Assembly (NCBI GenBank): GCA_963757265.1
Contig: CAVWRA010000006.1
Location: 2,852,001 to 2,916,000, forward strand
Reading direction: 5' to 3'
DNA length: 64,000 nucleotides
Source: CAIVVT01 sp963757265
GTDB taxonomy: Bacteria > Acidobacteriota > Terriglobia > Bryobacterales > Bryobacteraceae
Shown: positions 1 through 8,083 of the stretch, piece after piece
How positions within the stretch are numbered: position 1 is the first letter of the stretch
Layout of the letters: every line of letters starts with the position of its first letter
Notes under the pieces: generated by a model
The model's database searches: none
What the model was told of the DNA's origin: nothing
The model's input: only the letters and a program-made list of their open reading frames with translations
Made by a program: the position numbers and the translations under genes

Positions 1-134
1 TTGGTGGTCAGGGCGTGCAGCAGCCGTTTGCGATCGGCGCCCGTGACTCGGAGGCGGCCGCGCGCGGAAAGATCGAACCACGCCGCGGTCACCCGCAGCG
101 CTTCATAACCGTGCGTGAGTGTCACTTCGTCCAC
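1..134 (-). CDS. YgfZ/GcvT-like folate-binding protein, N-terminal part (runs off the left edge)
   Basis: Only about the first 44 codons are in the window. They read as the start of a YgfZ/GcvT-type tetrahydrofolate-binding domain, with AAWFDLSARG followed by VTGADRKRLLHALTT, which fits the family pattern in which a D/G-rich strand leads into a 'LLHAxTTN' helix. YgfZ-like proteins assist Fe-S cluster enzymes. I place the start at GTG 134, with GGGGAGCG upstream as a possible ribosome site; GTG 125 is an alternative. The gene sits 22 bp downstream of a membrane-protein gene on the same strand and is probably cotranscribed with it. YgfZ and the aminomethyltransferase GcvT cannot be separated from this fragment. 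Confidence 0.6.
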   Translation of the reverse strand, partial: MDEVTLTHGYEALRVTAAWFDLSARGRLRVTGADRKRLLHALTT

Positions 135-156
135 CTGGCTTCTCGCTCCCCGCCGC

Positions 157-546
157 TCACTTCAGATTGTGCACCACCGCGCCGAGCAACACGACGATCC
201 ATCCCGAAATCACAGCGCCACGCGCCATGCGCACCCGTTTGGCGTCGTCCAGGCCGTCGCGCCCAAGGAGCAGCGCCACCGTGATCACGTGCAACCCCAG
301 CAGGATCTTGATGCCGATCAGAACGTGCCACAGGAGCGGCGCGCCGAGCATCTTCTGAACGAACTGCCAGGCGCCGCTCAGGAGCAGCGCCAGCGCGCCC
401 GCGGCCAGCCAGCGGCGGTACTTGTCGACCGCACGCAGGCCCGAAATCTGTGCCCGAAAGAGGCCGCCGAGCACCGTGATCGCGCCGGCGATGTGCGCAA
501 AGCGCAACAGCGTATTCAAGGCAAGAGTGAAATCCCTCACAACCAT
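157..546 (-). CDS. small four-helix integral membrane protein
   Basis: A 129-residue protein with four hydrophobic segments at about residues 6-30, 46-63, 71-95 and 109-128, and short basic loops (RAVDKYRRW; DDAKRVRMARG). There is no signal peptide and no recognisable catalytic motif. The pattern of a His in the first segment (RFAHIAG), one in the third (LLWHV) and one near the end (VVHNL) recalls small haem- or copper-associated membrane proteins, but I cannot assign a function. It lies just upstream of the YgfZ-like gene on the same strand. Its start codon is only 13 bp from that of the divergent hydrolase gene, so the two promoters must overlap or lie inside coding sequence. Confidence 0.75.
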   Translation of the reverse strand: MVVRDFTLALNTLLRFAHIAGAITVLGGLFRAQISGLRAVDKYRRWLAAGALALLLSGAWQFVQKMLGAPLLWHVLIGIKILLGLHVITVALLLGRDGLDDAKRVRMARGAVISGWIVVLLGAVVHNLK

Positions 547-559
547 TTATGATGATCGA

Positions 560-1192
560 ATGATCCACGAGATTCTGACGGTCGGCGCGCTGCAATGCAA
601 TTGTTCCATCTTCGGAGACGAGGCGACGCGCGAGGGGGTCGTCATCGACCCCGGCGACGGTTTGGACGTGGCGCGCGTGCTGGCGGTGTTGGCCAGGCAC
701 GGGCTGCGGCTGAAGGCGATCGTGATTACGCACGCGCATATTGACCATATTGGAGGCGCGGCGAAGCTGAAGGCCGCCACGGGCGCGCCGGTTTACATGA
801 ACGCCGCGGACCAGGCGTTGTACGACCATCTGGACATGCAGGCCTCCTGGATCGGTCTGCCGGCGCCAGAAACGACGGCCATCGACTGCCCGGCGCGCGA
901 CGGCGACACGCTGCTGTGCGGCGCGACCGAGCTGCAAATCCTGCACACGCCCGGCCACACGCAGGGCAGCGTGTGCGTGCTCGTGAGGGCCGAAAACAAG
1001 CTGATCGCCGGCGACACGCTGTTCCGCGACTCGATCGGGCGCACGGACCTGCCGGGTGGCGATTCGCGGCAATTGCTGCGCTCGATCCACACACGGCTGC
1101 TCACACTCGACGAGGGGATCGAGGTCTTTCCCGGCCACGGCCCGGCGACCACGATCGGGCGCGAAAAGGAAGTCAACCCGTTCCTGCGCTGA
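560..1192 (+). CDS. MBL-fold metallohydrolase, glyoxalase II-like
   Basis: A 210-residue protein of the metallo-beta-lactamase fold, glyoxalase II-like subgroup. Metal ligands are visible: HAHIDH (His58, His60, Asp62, His63), LHTPGHTQGS, the bridging Asp in AGDTLF, and a C-terminal PGHGP. The LPGGD stretch after GDTLFRDSIGRTD is typical of the short bacterial YcbL/GloB-like hydrolases of about 210 residues. These hydrolyse S-lactoylglutathione or other thioesters; the true substrate is unknown. The start is ATG 560, where the text becomes MIHEILTVG. An upstream in-frame ATG at 422 would add a basic stretch unlike the family and would overlap the divergent gene. Confidence 0.85.
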   Translation: MIHEILTVGALQCNCSIFGDEATREGVVIDPGDGLDVARVLAVLARHGLRLKAIVITHAHIDHIGGAAKLKAATGAPVYMNAADQALYDHLDMQASWIGLPAPETTAIDCPARDGDTLLCGATELQILHTPGHTQGSVCVLVRAENKLIAGDTLFRDSIGRTDLPGGDSRQLLRSIHTRLLTLDEGIEVFPGHGPATTIGREKEVNPFLR

Positions 1193-1385
1193 GGCGCACG
1201 GGATGCCCTTTTCAGCATCCTGCCGGGTGGCGATGAGGGTTCGAACGGCCGGCCGCCGGTCGAGGAGCACTGCTGAGCCGTCAAGCCCGTTGTCCAGGTT
1301 GCGCGGGTTGAAAACCGGGCTGCCCCTCGACATGGTAGTAACCTCTCGGCTGTTCCTTTCATCTACTAAATCGTAAGGATTGACT

Positions 1386-1700
1386 ATGGACGTTCGGATC
1401 CGAGTTCAACACTGGGTCATCTGGTGGCTGTACACAGGCGTGGCGCTGGGTGTGATCGCCATCGGAAACATTCTGGGCCGGGATCTGAGCCGCGGGCAGA
1501 TCAAGATTATCCTCTTCCTGGGGGTGATTTTCTGGGTGCTGGGGGGCATGGTGTGTTACGCACTGCAAGCCGTTCACTTCGAGCATCCGAGTCCGCCGCT
1601 CGAGCAAGCGCCAAGAGGCGCACCCGAAAAAGAATGGCACGCCGCTTCCGATTTCCTGCTGCCCGGGGGTGGCAAGAGCGTTCTGCCGCCCAGATACTGA
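1386..1700 (+). CDS. small two-helix membrane protein of unknown function
   Basis: A 104-residue protein with two transmembrane segments (about residues 8-29 and 39-60) and a Pro-rich hydrophilic tail ending GGKSVLPPRY. AAGGA lies six bases upstream of ATG 1386 and touches ATG 1380, which favours 1386 as the start. The arrangement of two helices and a soluble tail occurs in many small acidobacterial envelope proteins; I recognise no family. It stands alone between the hydrolase gene and a convergent beta-helix gene. Confidence 0.6.
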   Translation: MDVRIRVQHWVIWWLYTGVALGVIAIGNILGRDLSRGQIKIILFLGVIFWVLGGMVCYALQAVHFEHPSPPLEQAPRGAPEKEWHAASDFLLPGGGKSVLPPRY

Positions 1701-1874
1701 AGGCCGGCGGCTGCGTGCGGGCGCGGATGATCGCGGAGGGCGAGTGCGACCGGCGACTGGCTGACGCCGGTTTCTGAGATTGCGGATACCGCAGGCCGGC
1801 GAGAACGGCCTCGCGCGGACGGAGACGTCGGTCCTAGCACTGGCACGCTGCGACGCAGATGCCCCGAAACCGGC

Positions 1875-3056
1875 CTAGGCCTTGAATAAGGAACCTGGAT
1901 TGTCCTTCACGACGAGGCCCTCGCCGTGGCCGCCGAGATCGAGCATCAATTGCCGGATGGCGCCTTTGTGGAGGACGTTCTGGCTGATGGCGCAGTCCTC
2001 GAGACCCTGGTAGATAATCCCGTAGGAAGGCGAATAAACGCCCCTGGCATCGTCGTCCCGGCCGACCTGCATGGTGTTGGCGCAACAGCTGATCCCGCGG
2101 CCGCCTTCCAGGCGGATCTGGGCCGAATCGTAACTGTCCGTCGGGGCCGATTTGCCGCTGCGGCGCATGATATTGCCGCTGACGGTCACAAGCTCGCAAG
2201 GCGCGTCCGCGCGCTTGAGGAGCGCCAGGCTGCACGTTCCGGCGCGATCGAAGAAATTGCCGGTGATGTTGTAACTGTCGCCGCCGCAGATGAGAATCCC
2301 TTCGCGGTTCCACTCGATGCGGTTGCCGGTGAAGGTGCAGGAAGCGTTCTCCTCGCGGGCCGCAAAGCCGGCGCCGCGATTGCCGGAGAACCAGTTGTCC
2401 ATGAGGAAGCCGTCCCAGCCGCGCAGCGAGATGCCATCGCCGGCGCAGTAGGCGATCATGCATTGGCGGATGGTGAAACACCAGGCGCGCTGCAGGCGCA
2501 CGCCGTCGCCGCTGAAATTCGTGATTTGCGAACGCTCGACGCGAAACGTGTCCTCGCGCATGTAGGTTGGCTTATTGAGGAGAATTCCGTGCACGCCGTG
2601 GCCGAGATGGCGTCCTTCCAGGCTCAGGCCGTCGATGGTGCAGCCGAAGGCGGCGGTGATGTTTACGAGACACGCGGCTTTTTCGTCGATGAGCCGCAGC
2701 ACGGAGCCGCCTCCACCTCTGTAATCCCAGGCAGGAACGCCGATCAGGCCGACGTGGGGCCTCAACTGCAGCTCGCCGCTGAGATAGACGCCCGGCGGGA
2801 TCAGCACCGACCCGCCGCGGTCGGCGGCCGCGTCGATAGCGCTCTGGAGGGCCTTGGTGTCGTTGGTTTTCGCGTCGCCCCGGGCGCCGAACTGGTGCAC
2901 GTCCAGGAGCGTGCCTGCGGCGGTTTGATTGTCGGCGGCGCTTTGAGCCGGCGCGCCGGGCGCAGCCGCGGCCATGAGGGGCCACATGCCGCCGAGCGCC
3001 GTGGCGCGGGCGACTTGCCGGCGGCTGAATCCCTGGTTCCCGGTTTCATCTGACAT
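1875..3056 (-). CDS. Tat-exported right-handed beta-helix (pectate-lyase-3-like) protein
   Basis: A 393-residue secreted protein. The start at 3056 gives a twin-arginine signal (FSRRQVARATALGG, then an Ala-rich core) and has GAGGCAAC upstream. The mature part begins LLDVHQFGARGDAKTNDTKALQSAIDAA, the typical opening of the Pectate_lyase_3 family (polysaccharide lyases and epimerases), followed by repeated beta-helix rungs rich in G-N/D-x-I patterns (residues about 130-370). It probably binds or cleaves an uronate-containing polysaccharide, but no catalytic set can be verified by eye. It could equally be a non-catalytic parallel beta-helix repeat protein. Confidence 0.8.
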   Translation of the reverse strand: MSDETGNQGFSRRQVARATALGGMWPLMAAAAPGAPAQSAADNQTAAGTLLDVHQFGARGDAKTNDTKALQSAIDAAADRGGSVLIPPGVYLSGELQLRPHVGLIGVPAWDYRGGGGSVLRLIDEKAACLVNITAAFGCTIDGLSLEGRHLGHGVHGILLNKPTYMREDTFRVERSQITNFSGDGVRLQRAWCFTIRQCMIAYCAGDGISLRGWDGFLMDNWFSGNRGAGFAAREENASCTFTGNRIEWNREGILICGGDSYNITGNFFDRAGTCSLALLKRADAPCELVTVSGNIMRRSGKSAPTDSYDSAQIRLEGGRGISCCANTMQVGRDDDARGVYSPSYGIIYQGLEDCAISQNVLHKGAIRQLMLDLGGHGEGLVVKDNPGSLFKA

Positions 3057-3479
3057 AGTTGCCTCGAATCTGACCCCGCTTGCGGGCCGCGTGGAGGGTC
3101 CGTTCAGCGCGCCGGCGGCTGGAGCCGGGCTTCCGGTTGTCGCTACGCGGGTCGCTGACAGTCTACACCCAGCCGCCGACGCTGCGGTCGCTCTCCGGGC
3201 CTCTCCCGCAGCGGCCGGCTGCCGCGGAACACGGCGGCGAGGATGCAAAAGTGTAACCCATGTGCTTGGAAAGAAGTGTTACCGATGTGCTGGATCGCAC
3301 ACCCACGCCGATTGACGGGAGGCCGCAGCATGAGCGGGAGGTCCGGTGCGGACGTGATCGTCCGGCCCGCGACGATGAGGTCCGGACCAGCACCGGCCTG
3401 ATGCGCCAGCGATCCACCGAATGTGATCCGGCCCAGCACTGGCGCCTGGGGCGGAGCTTGCCTTGTGTTCCGGAGGCGC
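3057..3479. other. intergenic spacer with IS-end-like repeats
   Basis: No convincing gene lies between the beta-helix gene and the terminator of the GH94 gene. The open frames here are short and overlap each other in several frames, with no ribosome site or known motif. The one recognisable structure is the repeat pair at 3249-3294. Confidence 0.5.
3249..3294. repeat. pair of 20-bp direct repeats resembling insertion-sequence terminal repeats
   Basis: Two tandem units with a 25-bp period: GTGTAACCCATGTGCTTGGA at 3251-3270 and GTGTTACCGATGTGCTGGA at 3276-3294. Read on the minus strand they are CACATSGGTWACACTT motifs. Multiple short repeats of this sort near a terminus are characteristic of IS21-like elements and of some IS481-like ones. 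No transposase gene is present, so this would be a terminal remnant. The family assignment is inference. Confidence 0.35.
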
Positions 3480-3536
3480 AAAAAAAGGGCGCCGCAGGAA
3501 CGGCCACTCAGGAGGATGTGACCGGGTACGGCGCCC
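3480..3536 (-). terminator. rho-independent terminator of the GH94 gene
   Basis: On the minus strand, just past the GH94 stop codon, GGGCGCCG (3536-3529) pairs perfectly with CGGCGCCC (3494-3487) and is followed at once by seven T (3486-3480). The loop is about 34 nt and can form further internal pairing. It lies 18 bp downstream of the stop at 3555. Confidence 0.85.
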
Positions 3537-3554
3537 GAGTTGGCAGGGGGTTAG

Positions 3555-6002
3555 TCAGCGCACCAAAGCTCGAACGAAAACCTCCGTATGGCCCGCGGGG
3601 GGCGGCGGGACGATGTTGCCTGCGACCGGCGCGCCGTCGACTGTCAGGCTGACGGAGTGACCGGGGCCGGCGCGGCGGATAGAGATGCGGTAGGCGACGC
3701 CGCGGAAGATGCGGGTCGCGTCCACCGATGGCCAATGCGAGGGCAGGACCGGGGCGATCTCGAGACCGTCGTAGGCCGGGCGGATACCCAGGATCCATTG
3801 GGTGATGGCGTAGTAGTTCCAGGCGGCGGTGCCGGTGAGCCAGGAGTTCTTGGCTTCGCCGTGGGTGGGGGCGTCGCGGCCGGCGATCATCTGGGCGTAG
3901 ACATAAGGTTCGCAGCGGTGGAGGTCGCTGATGGGCTCGCGGGCCGAGGGGTTGATGCGCAGGTAGTAGTCGTGGGCGGCGTCGCCGTTGCCCATGCGCG
4001 CCTCGGCGATCATGACCCAGGGATTGTTGTGGCAGAAGATGCCGGCGTTTTCCTTGTACCCCGGAGGGTAGGAGGAGATTTCGCCGAGATGAAGCTGGTA
4101 ATGCGAGTAGGCCGGCTGCTGGAGGACAATACCGTGATCGGTGAGCAGGTGCGTGCGGACGGAGTCCAGTGCCTGGCGCGCCAGGCCGTCGTCGAGACCG
4201 ATGCCGGCCAGCACGCAAAAGCCTTGCGTCTCAATGAAGATGCGGCCTTCGTCGCATTCATGGGAGCCGATCTTGCGGCCGAAATGATCATAGGCGCGGA
4301 GGAACCATTCGCCGTCCCAGCCGTAGGCGAGAACGGCCTGCTCCATGGAGTTGACGGCGCCGCGATAGGACTGGGCCTCGTCGGCGAGGCCACGGCGCGA
4401 CGCGATGGCGGCCATCTCGCGGCCGGCGAGGACGAACAGCCCGGCGATGAAGACGGACTCGGCCACGCCGCCCTCGTTGTTGGTGGTCGTCTGGAAGGAC
4501 TCGCCGGGCGTCTCGGAGAAGCAGTTCAGGTTCAGGCAGTCATTCCAGTCGGCGCGGCCGATGAGCGGCAGGGCGTGGGGCCCGAGGCGGTCGAGCGTGT
4601 AGTGGAAGCTGCGTTGCAGGTGGTCGTAGAGCGGCCGCTCGGAGCCGGGCTGGTTGTCGTAAGCGACGGGCTCGTCGAGGATCCCCCAGTCGCCGGTCTC
4701 CTTGATGTAGGCCGCGACGCCGACGATCAGCCAGTGCGGATCGTCATTGAAGCCGCCGCCGACGTCGTTGTTGCCGCGCTTGGTGAGAGGCTGGTACTGG
4801 TGATACGCGCCGCCGGTGGGGAGCTGGGTGGCGGCCAGGTCGAGGATGCGCTCGCGGGCGCGCGGCGGGACCATGTGGACGAAGCCGAGCAGGTCCTGGT
4901 TGGAGTCGCGGAAGCCGAGGCCGCGACCGATGCCGGATTCGAACAACGACGCCGAGCGCGACATGTTGAAAGTGGCCATGCACTGGTAGGCGTTCCAGAT
5001 GTTGACCATGCGGTTGGTGTGCAGGTCGGGCGTGGCGACCTGGCAGATGGCGAGCAGGCCGTCCCAGTAGGCGCGCAACTGGTCGAAGGCGGCATCGGCG
5101 GCGGCGGGGTCGAGGTGTGCGGCGATGACGGGCCGGACGGCGCGCTTGTTGATGGTCTGCGACTCGGGCGGATCGAACTTCTCGTCGCGCGGATTCTCGT
5201 GATAGCCGAGGACGAAGACGATCTGGCGGGTTTCGCCGGGGGCGAGCGTCAGCTTGACGTGGTGGGAGCCGATGGGCGCCCAGCCGTGGGCGATGGAGTT
5301 GCCGGAGATAGCCGCGCTCGACGGCCAGGGGCGCGTCCCAACCGCGATAGGGGCCGAGGAAGGCCTCGCGCTGGGTGTCGAAACCGGCGAGCGGCGCCGA
5401 GCAGGCGAAGAAGGCGAAGTGGTCGCGGCGCTCGCGGTACTCGGTCTTGTGATAGATGACGCCGTCGTCGACCTCGACCTCGCCGATGCTGAAATTGCGC
5501 TGGAAATTGGTGGCGTCGTCCTGGGCGTCCCAAAGACAGAATTCAATCGCCGAAAAGACGGAGAGGCCGGCGGCGGTGGGGCGGTGGTTGGTGACGGTGA
5601 ACTGCCAGATTTCGAGGTTCTCGGCCGAGGGGGACGAAGTAGCGGGTGCGGGCCTCGATGCCCTCGTAGCGCGAGCCGATGATGGTGTAGCCGAGGCCGT
5701 GGCGGCAGGAGTAATCCTCGACGGCTTTGCGCGTGGGCTGCCAGGAGGGGGACCAGAACTCGCCCGAGTCGTCGTCGCGGAGGTAGATGTAGCGGCCGCC
5801 GAGGTCGTAGCGGGACGTTGTTGTAGCGGTAGCGGGTGAGGCGGCGCAGGCGGGCGTCGCGATAGAAGGAGTAGCCGCCGGCGGTGTTGGAGATGATCCC
5901 GAAATAGGCCTCGCAGCCGAGGTAGTTGATCCACGGCAGGGGGGTGTCGGGGCGGGTGATGACGTATTCGCGGGCGGCGTCGTCGAAGTGTCCGTATTGC
6001 AT
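3555..6002 (-). CDS. GH94 glycoside phosphorylase (cellobiose/chitobiose phosphorylase-like), broken by three frameshifts
   Basis: About 815 residues when read through, the usual length for GH94 phosphorylases, which split a beta-glucoside or chitobioside with phosphate in the cytoplasm. The catalytic-Asp motif GRADWNDCLN is intact in the C-terminal (alpha/alpha)6 domain, and the N-terminal beta-sandwich opens YGHFDDAAREYVI. Between about 5810 and 5313 the protein runs in two other frames: YDLGGRYIYL follows NNVP after an extra base at 5810, ENLEIWQFTVTN follows FVPLG after 5623, and SGNSIAHGW resumes after 5313. Every segment is free of stops and family-like, so consensus errors are likelier than decay. 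Start ATG 6002 has AGGAG 8 nt upstream. It lies 33 bp downstream of the symporter gene on the same strand and is probably in its operon. The disaccharide is not determined. Confidence 0.85.
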   Translation of the reverse strand: MQYGHFDDAAREYVITRPDTPLPWINYLGCEAYFGIISNTAGGYSFYRDARLRRLTRYRYNNVPLRPRRPLHLPPRRRLGRVLVPLLAAHAQSRRGLLLPPRPRLHHHRLALRGHRGPHPLLRPPRPRTSKSGSSPSPTTAPPPPASPSFRRLNSVFGTPRTTPPISSAISASARSRSTTASSITRPSTASAATTSPSSPARRRSPVSTPSARPSSAPIAVGTRPWPSSAAISGNSIAHGWAPIGSHHVKLTLAPGETRQIVFVLGYHENPRDEKFDPPESQTINKRAVRPVIAAHLDPAAADAAFDQLRAYWDGLLAICQVATPDLHTNRMVNIWNAYQCMATFNMSRSASLFESGIGRGLGFRDSNQDLLGFVHMVPPRARERILDLAATQLPTGGAYHQYQPLTKRGNNDVGGGFNDDPHWLIVGVAAYIKETGDWGILDEPVAYDNQPGSERPLYDHLQRSFHYTLDRLGPHALPLIGRADWNDCLNLNCFSETPGESFQTTTNNEGGVAESVFIAGLFVLAGREMAAIASRRGLADEAQSYRGAVNSMEQAVLAYGWDGEWFLRAYDHFGRKIGSHECDEGRIFIETQGFCVLAGIGLDDGLARQALDSVRTHLLTDHGIVLQQPAYSHYQLHLGEISSYPPGYKENAGIFCHNNPWVMIAEARMGNGDAAHDYYLRINPSAREPISDLHRCEPYVYAQMIAGRDAPTHGEAKNSWLTGTAAWNYYAITQWILGIRPAYDGLEIAPVLPSHWPSVDATRIFRGVAYRISIRRAGPGHSVSLTVDGAPVAGNIVPPPPAGHTEVFVRALVR

Positions 6003-6035
6003 GCTGCGTGGCTCCTGGTAAGGCCCCCTTTGAGA

Positions 6036-7925
6036 TCAGGCGGCGGCGGGCGGCGCCGGGGCGTTCATTTCGCCGGCCTCCCAACGGGCCTCCTGCCGGC
6101 AGAGGTGGTCGTACCAGGTGAATTTCAGAATCAAAGAAGTCGCGGCCACGACAGCGAAAGCGATCGCGGCGCGGGTGAATTGCTGGATGACGAAGTAGAT
6201 CGGCAGGGCGACGAGCGTGATCTGCCAGACGATACCGACGGCGACATTGAACATGTCGCGGAAGAAGTCGCGGTTGGGCTCGAACATTGGATCCTGCGCG
6301 CGGACCTTGTTGAGCACCGGACCCCAGAAGCCCCACGGCCGCACGCGCCGGTAGAAGTCGATCAGCACCTGGTCCTCGTCCGCCTTGGTCAAAAGGGTAC
6401 CGGCGACGCAGCCGATGATGGAGAGGACGAAGATCAGAATGAAGCCGAGGGAGACATCGAGGTTGATGGAGTTCGCCTTCGCAAAGTCCTGCAGCACGTC
6501 GATGCGGCCCAGGATCGCCGGCACGGTGAGCGACGACGTGATGCCGGCGACCATGCCCCAGAAGTAGCCGTAGCCGTTGAAGCGCCACCAGTACCACTTG
6601 AGGACGTTGGAAGCGGTGTAGCCGCCCCACAGGCCGGAGACGATCCACACGACGACCGAATTCACGCTGGCCACGTACCAGCCGATGGCGACTCCCAGAA
6701 CGACGACCAGGAAGGAGCTGAGATAGCTCAGCCGGACGTAGGTGCGGGGGCTGGCGTTGGGGTTGATGAAGCGCTTGTAGATGTCGTTGACGAAGTAAGG
6801 CGGGGCGGCGTTGACGGTGGCGGCGAAGTTGGACATGTAGGCCGCCAGCAGGCCGGCGATGAGGAAGCCGAGCAGGCCGGCGGGGACGAAGCGCGCCAGG
6901 GCGTAGGGCAGGACGAGCTCGAAGTCCATCTGGGTGCCCATGCCGCGGATCTGATCGCTGAAGAAGACGACGGCCAGGATAGTGAGGCCGGTGATCAGGA
7001 AGTAGCGGGGGAAGGTGAGCACGATGTTGACCCAGCCGCTCATCATCGAGGCTTCGCGCGGGTTCTTGGACGAGAGGACGCGCTGCATGTCGTAGTTGGG
7101 GGCGGGGCCGGCGGCGCTGATGAGGACTCCTTTGAACAGCAGCATCATGACGAAAAAGCCGAACAGGCCGTAGCCATCCTGGGCGATTTTGGCGTTGGCG
7201 GAGGGGATCAGGGAGGACCAGTCGAGGTTGAGATGCCAGCCGAAGAATAGGTTATCCCAGCCGGCGGGCACGCAGCGCGCGAGCGTGGCCGGGGCGACCT
7301 TGGACATGGCGATGATGGCGACGGCGAAGGAGGCGATGGAGAGAATGCAGAACTGCAGCACCTCGGTGATCACCACGCTGAACATGCCGCCCTTGATGAC
7401 GTACAGGGTGGTGATGGCGATCAGGGTCAGCGCGTACTGGTTGGGCGTGAGGTGCCAGGGCAGGAAGGTGGAGGCGAACTTGCCGATGCCTTTGAAGCCG
7501 TAACTGAAGAAACCGATGATGCTGACGAAGGCGTAGATGACGACGATGATGTGGGCGAGTTGGGCGCCGCGGCCTTTGCCGAAGCGGGTCTGGATCCACT
7601 CGGCGCCGGTCATGGCGTTGGAGCGGCGCAGCCAGGAGGAGAGGAAGATCATCAGGAAGACCTGGTTGAAAGTGGGCCACAGCCAGGGGATCCAGACGCT
7701 TTTCAGGCCGTAGACGAACATCCAGTAGACCAGCAGCATGGTGCCGCTGATGTCGAACATGCCGGAGGCGTTGGAGATGCCGAGGATGTACCAGGGCATG
7801 GTGTTGCCGCCGAGGAAATAGGCCTTGATGTCGCGGGAGGCGCGGTGGGAGACCCAATAGCCGACCAGAACAGAAGTCAGAAGATAGGCGATGATGATGG
7901 CGACATCGACGGGATGCAACTGCAT
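6036..7925 (-). CDS. sodium:solute symporter (SSS family) for a sugar
   Basis: A 629-residue polytopic membrane protein with about 13-15 hydrophobic segments. It opens LHPVDVAIIIAYLLTSVLVGYWVS and contains the SSS hallmarks: FLGGNTMPWYILGISNASGMFD in the first sodium-site helix, TGAEWIQTRFG, and YVIKGGMFSVVITEVLQF. The length beyond the usual ~500 residues comes from a C-terminal extension with two more helices (about 530-620), as in the SGLT-like branch. It would import a sugar or glycoside with Na+. It is the first gene of the pair with the GH94 phosphorylase, so the likely cargo is that enzyme's disaccharide. Start is ATG 7925; the ribosome site is weak. Confidence 0.9.
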   Translation of the reverse strand: MQLHPVDVAIIIAYLLTSVLVGYWVSHRASRDIKAYFLGGNTMPWYILGISNASGMFDISGTMLLVYWMFVYGLKSVWIPWLWPTFNQVFLMIFLSSWLRRSNAMTGAEWIQTRFGKGRGAQLAHIIVVIYAFVSIIGFFSYGFKGIGKFASTFLPWHLTPNQYALTLIAITTLYVIKGGMFSVVITEVLQFCILSIASFAVAIIAMSKVAPATLARCVPAGWDNLFFGWHLNLDWSSLIPSANAKIAQDGYGLFGFFVMMLLFKGVLISAAGPAPNYDMQRVLSSKNPREASMMSGWVNIVLTFPRYFLITGLTILAVVFFSDQIRGMGTQMDFELVLPYALARFVPAGLLGFLIAGLLAAYMSNFAATVNAAPPYFVNDIYKRFINPNASPRTYVRLSYLSSFLVVVLGVAIGWYVASVNSVVVWIVSGLWGGYTASNVLKWYWWRFNGYGYFWGMVAGITSSLTVPAILGRIDVLQDFAKANSINLDVSLGFILIFVLSIIGCVAGTLLTKADEDQVLIDFYRRVRPWGFWGPVLNKVRAQDPMFEPNRDFFRDMFNVAVGIVWQITLVALPIYFVIQQFTRAAIAFAVVAATSLILKFTWYDHLCRQEARWEAGEMNAPAPPAAA

Positions 7926-7969
7926 AGAAAGGCTTGCACTAGCTTTTCGCAGCGCACAGGAAATGTACA

Positions 7970-8036
7970 GTAATGCCTGTTAGCTGGCTGTGAGAAACGT
8001 CCAGGGCCTTAAGTTTGCTCAACGTACAGGCGTTAC
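7970..8036. promoter_or_regulatory. inverted repeat in the divergent promoter region (candidate operator)
   Basis: The 158-bp gap between the symporter gene and the malectin-protein gene holds GTAATGCCTGT (7970-7980) and, 45 bp on, ACAGGCGTTAC (8026-8036), which is its inverse complement with one mismatch. Each arm is also joined to a GTACAG sequence. Separated half-sites in a shared divergent promoter region fit a regulator that loops or bridges the two promoters. Binding is inferred from position only. Confidence 0.4.
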
Positions 8037-8083
8037 CTTGAGGCTGTAACGGAACTGATGCGTGGTATGATGAGACCGGCAAG

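Noticed and set aside
3588..5459. Plus-strand open frame across the GH94 gene
   Set aside because: Composition is typical of an antisense shadow, and the minus strand encodes the conserved phosphorylase motif.
5300..5820. Programmed frameshifting in the GH94 gene
   Set aside because: There are three changes at unrelated sites with no slippery heptamer or pseudoknot pattern, and similar breaks occur in unrelated genes.
8038..8071. TTGAGG ... TATGAT as promoter of the malectin-protein gene
   Set aside because: The spacing is 22 bp, too long, and the -10 box would leave only about 6 nt of leader. It could be real for a leaderless transcript but is not supported.
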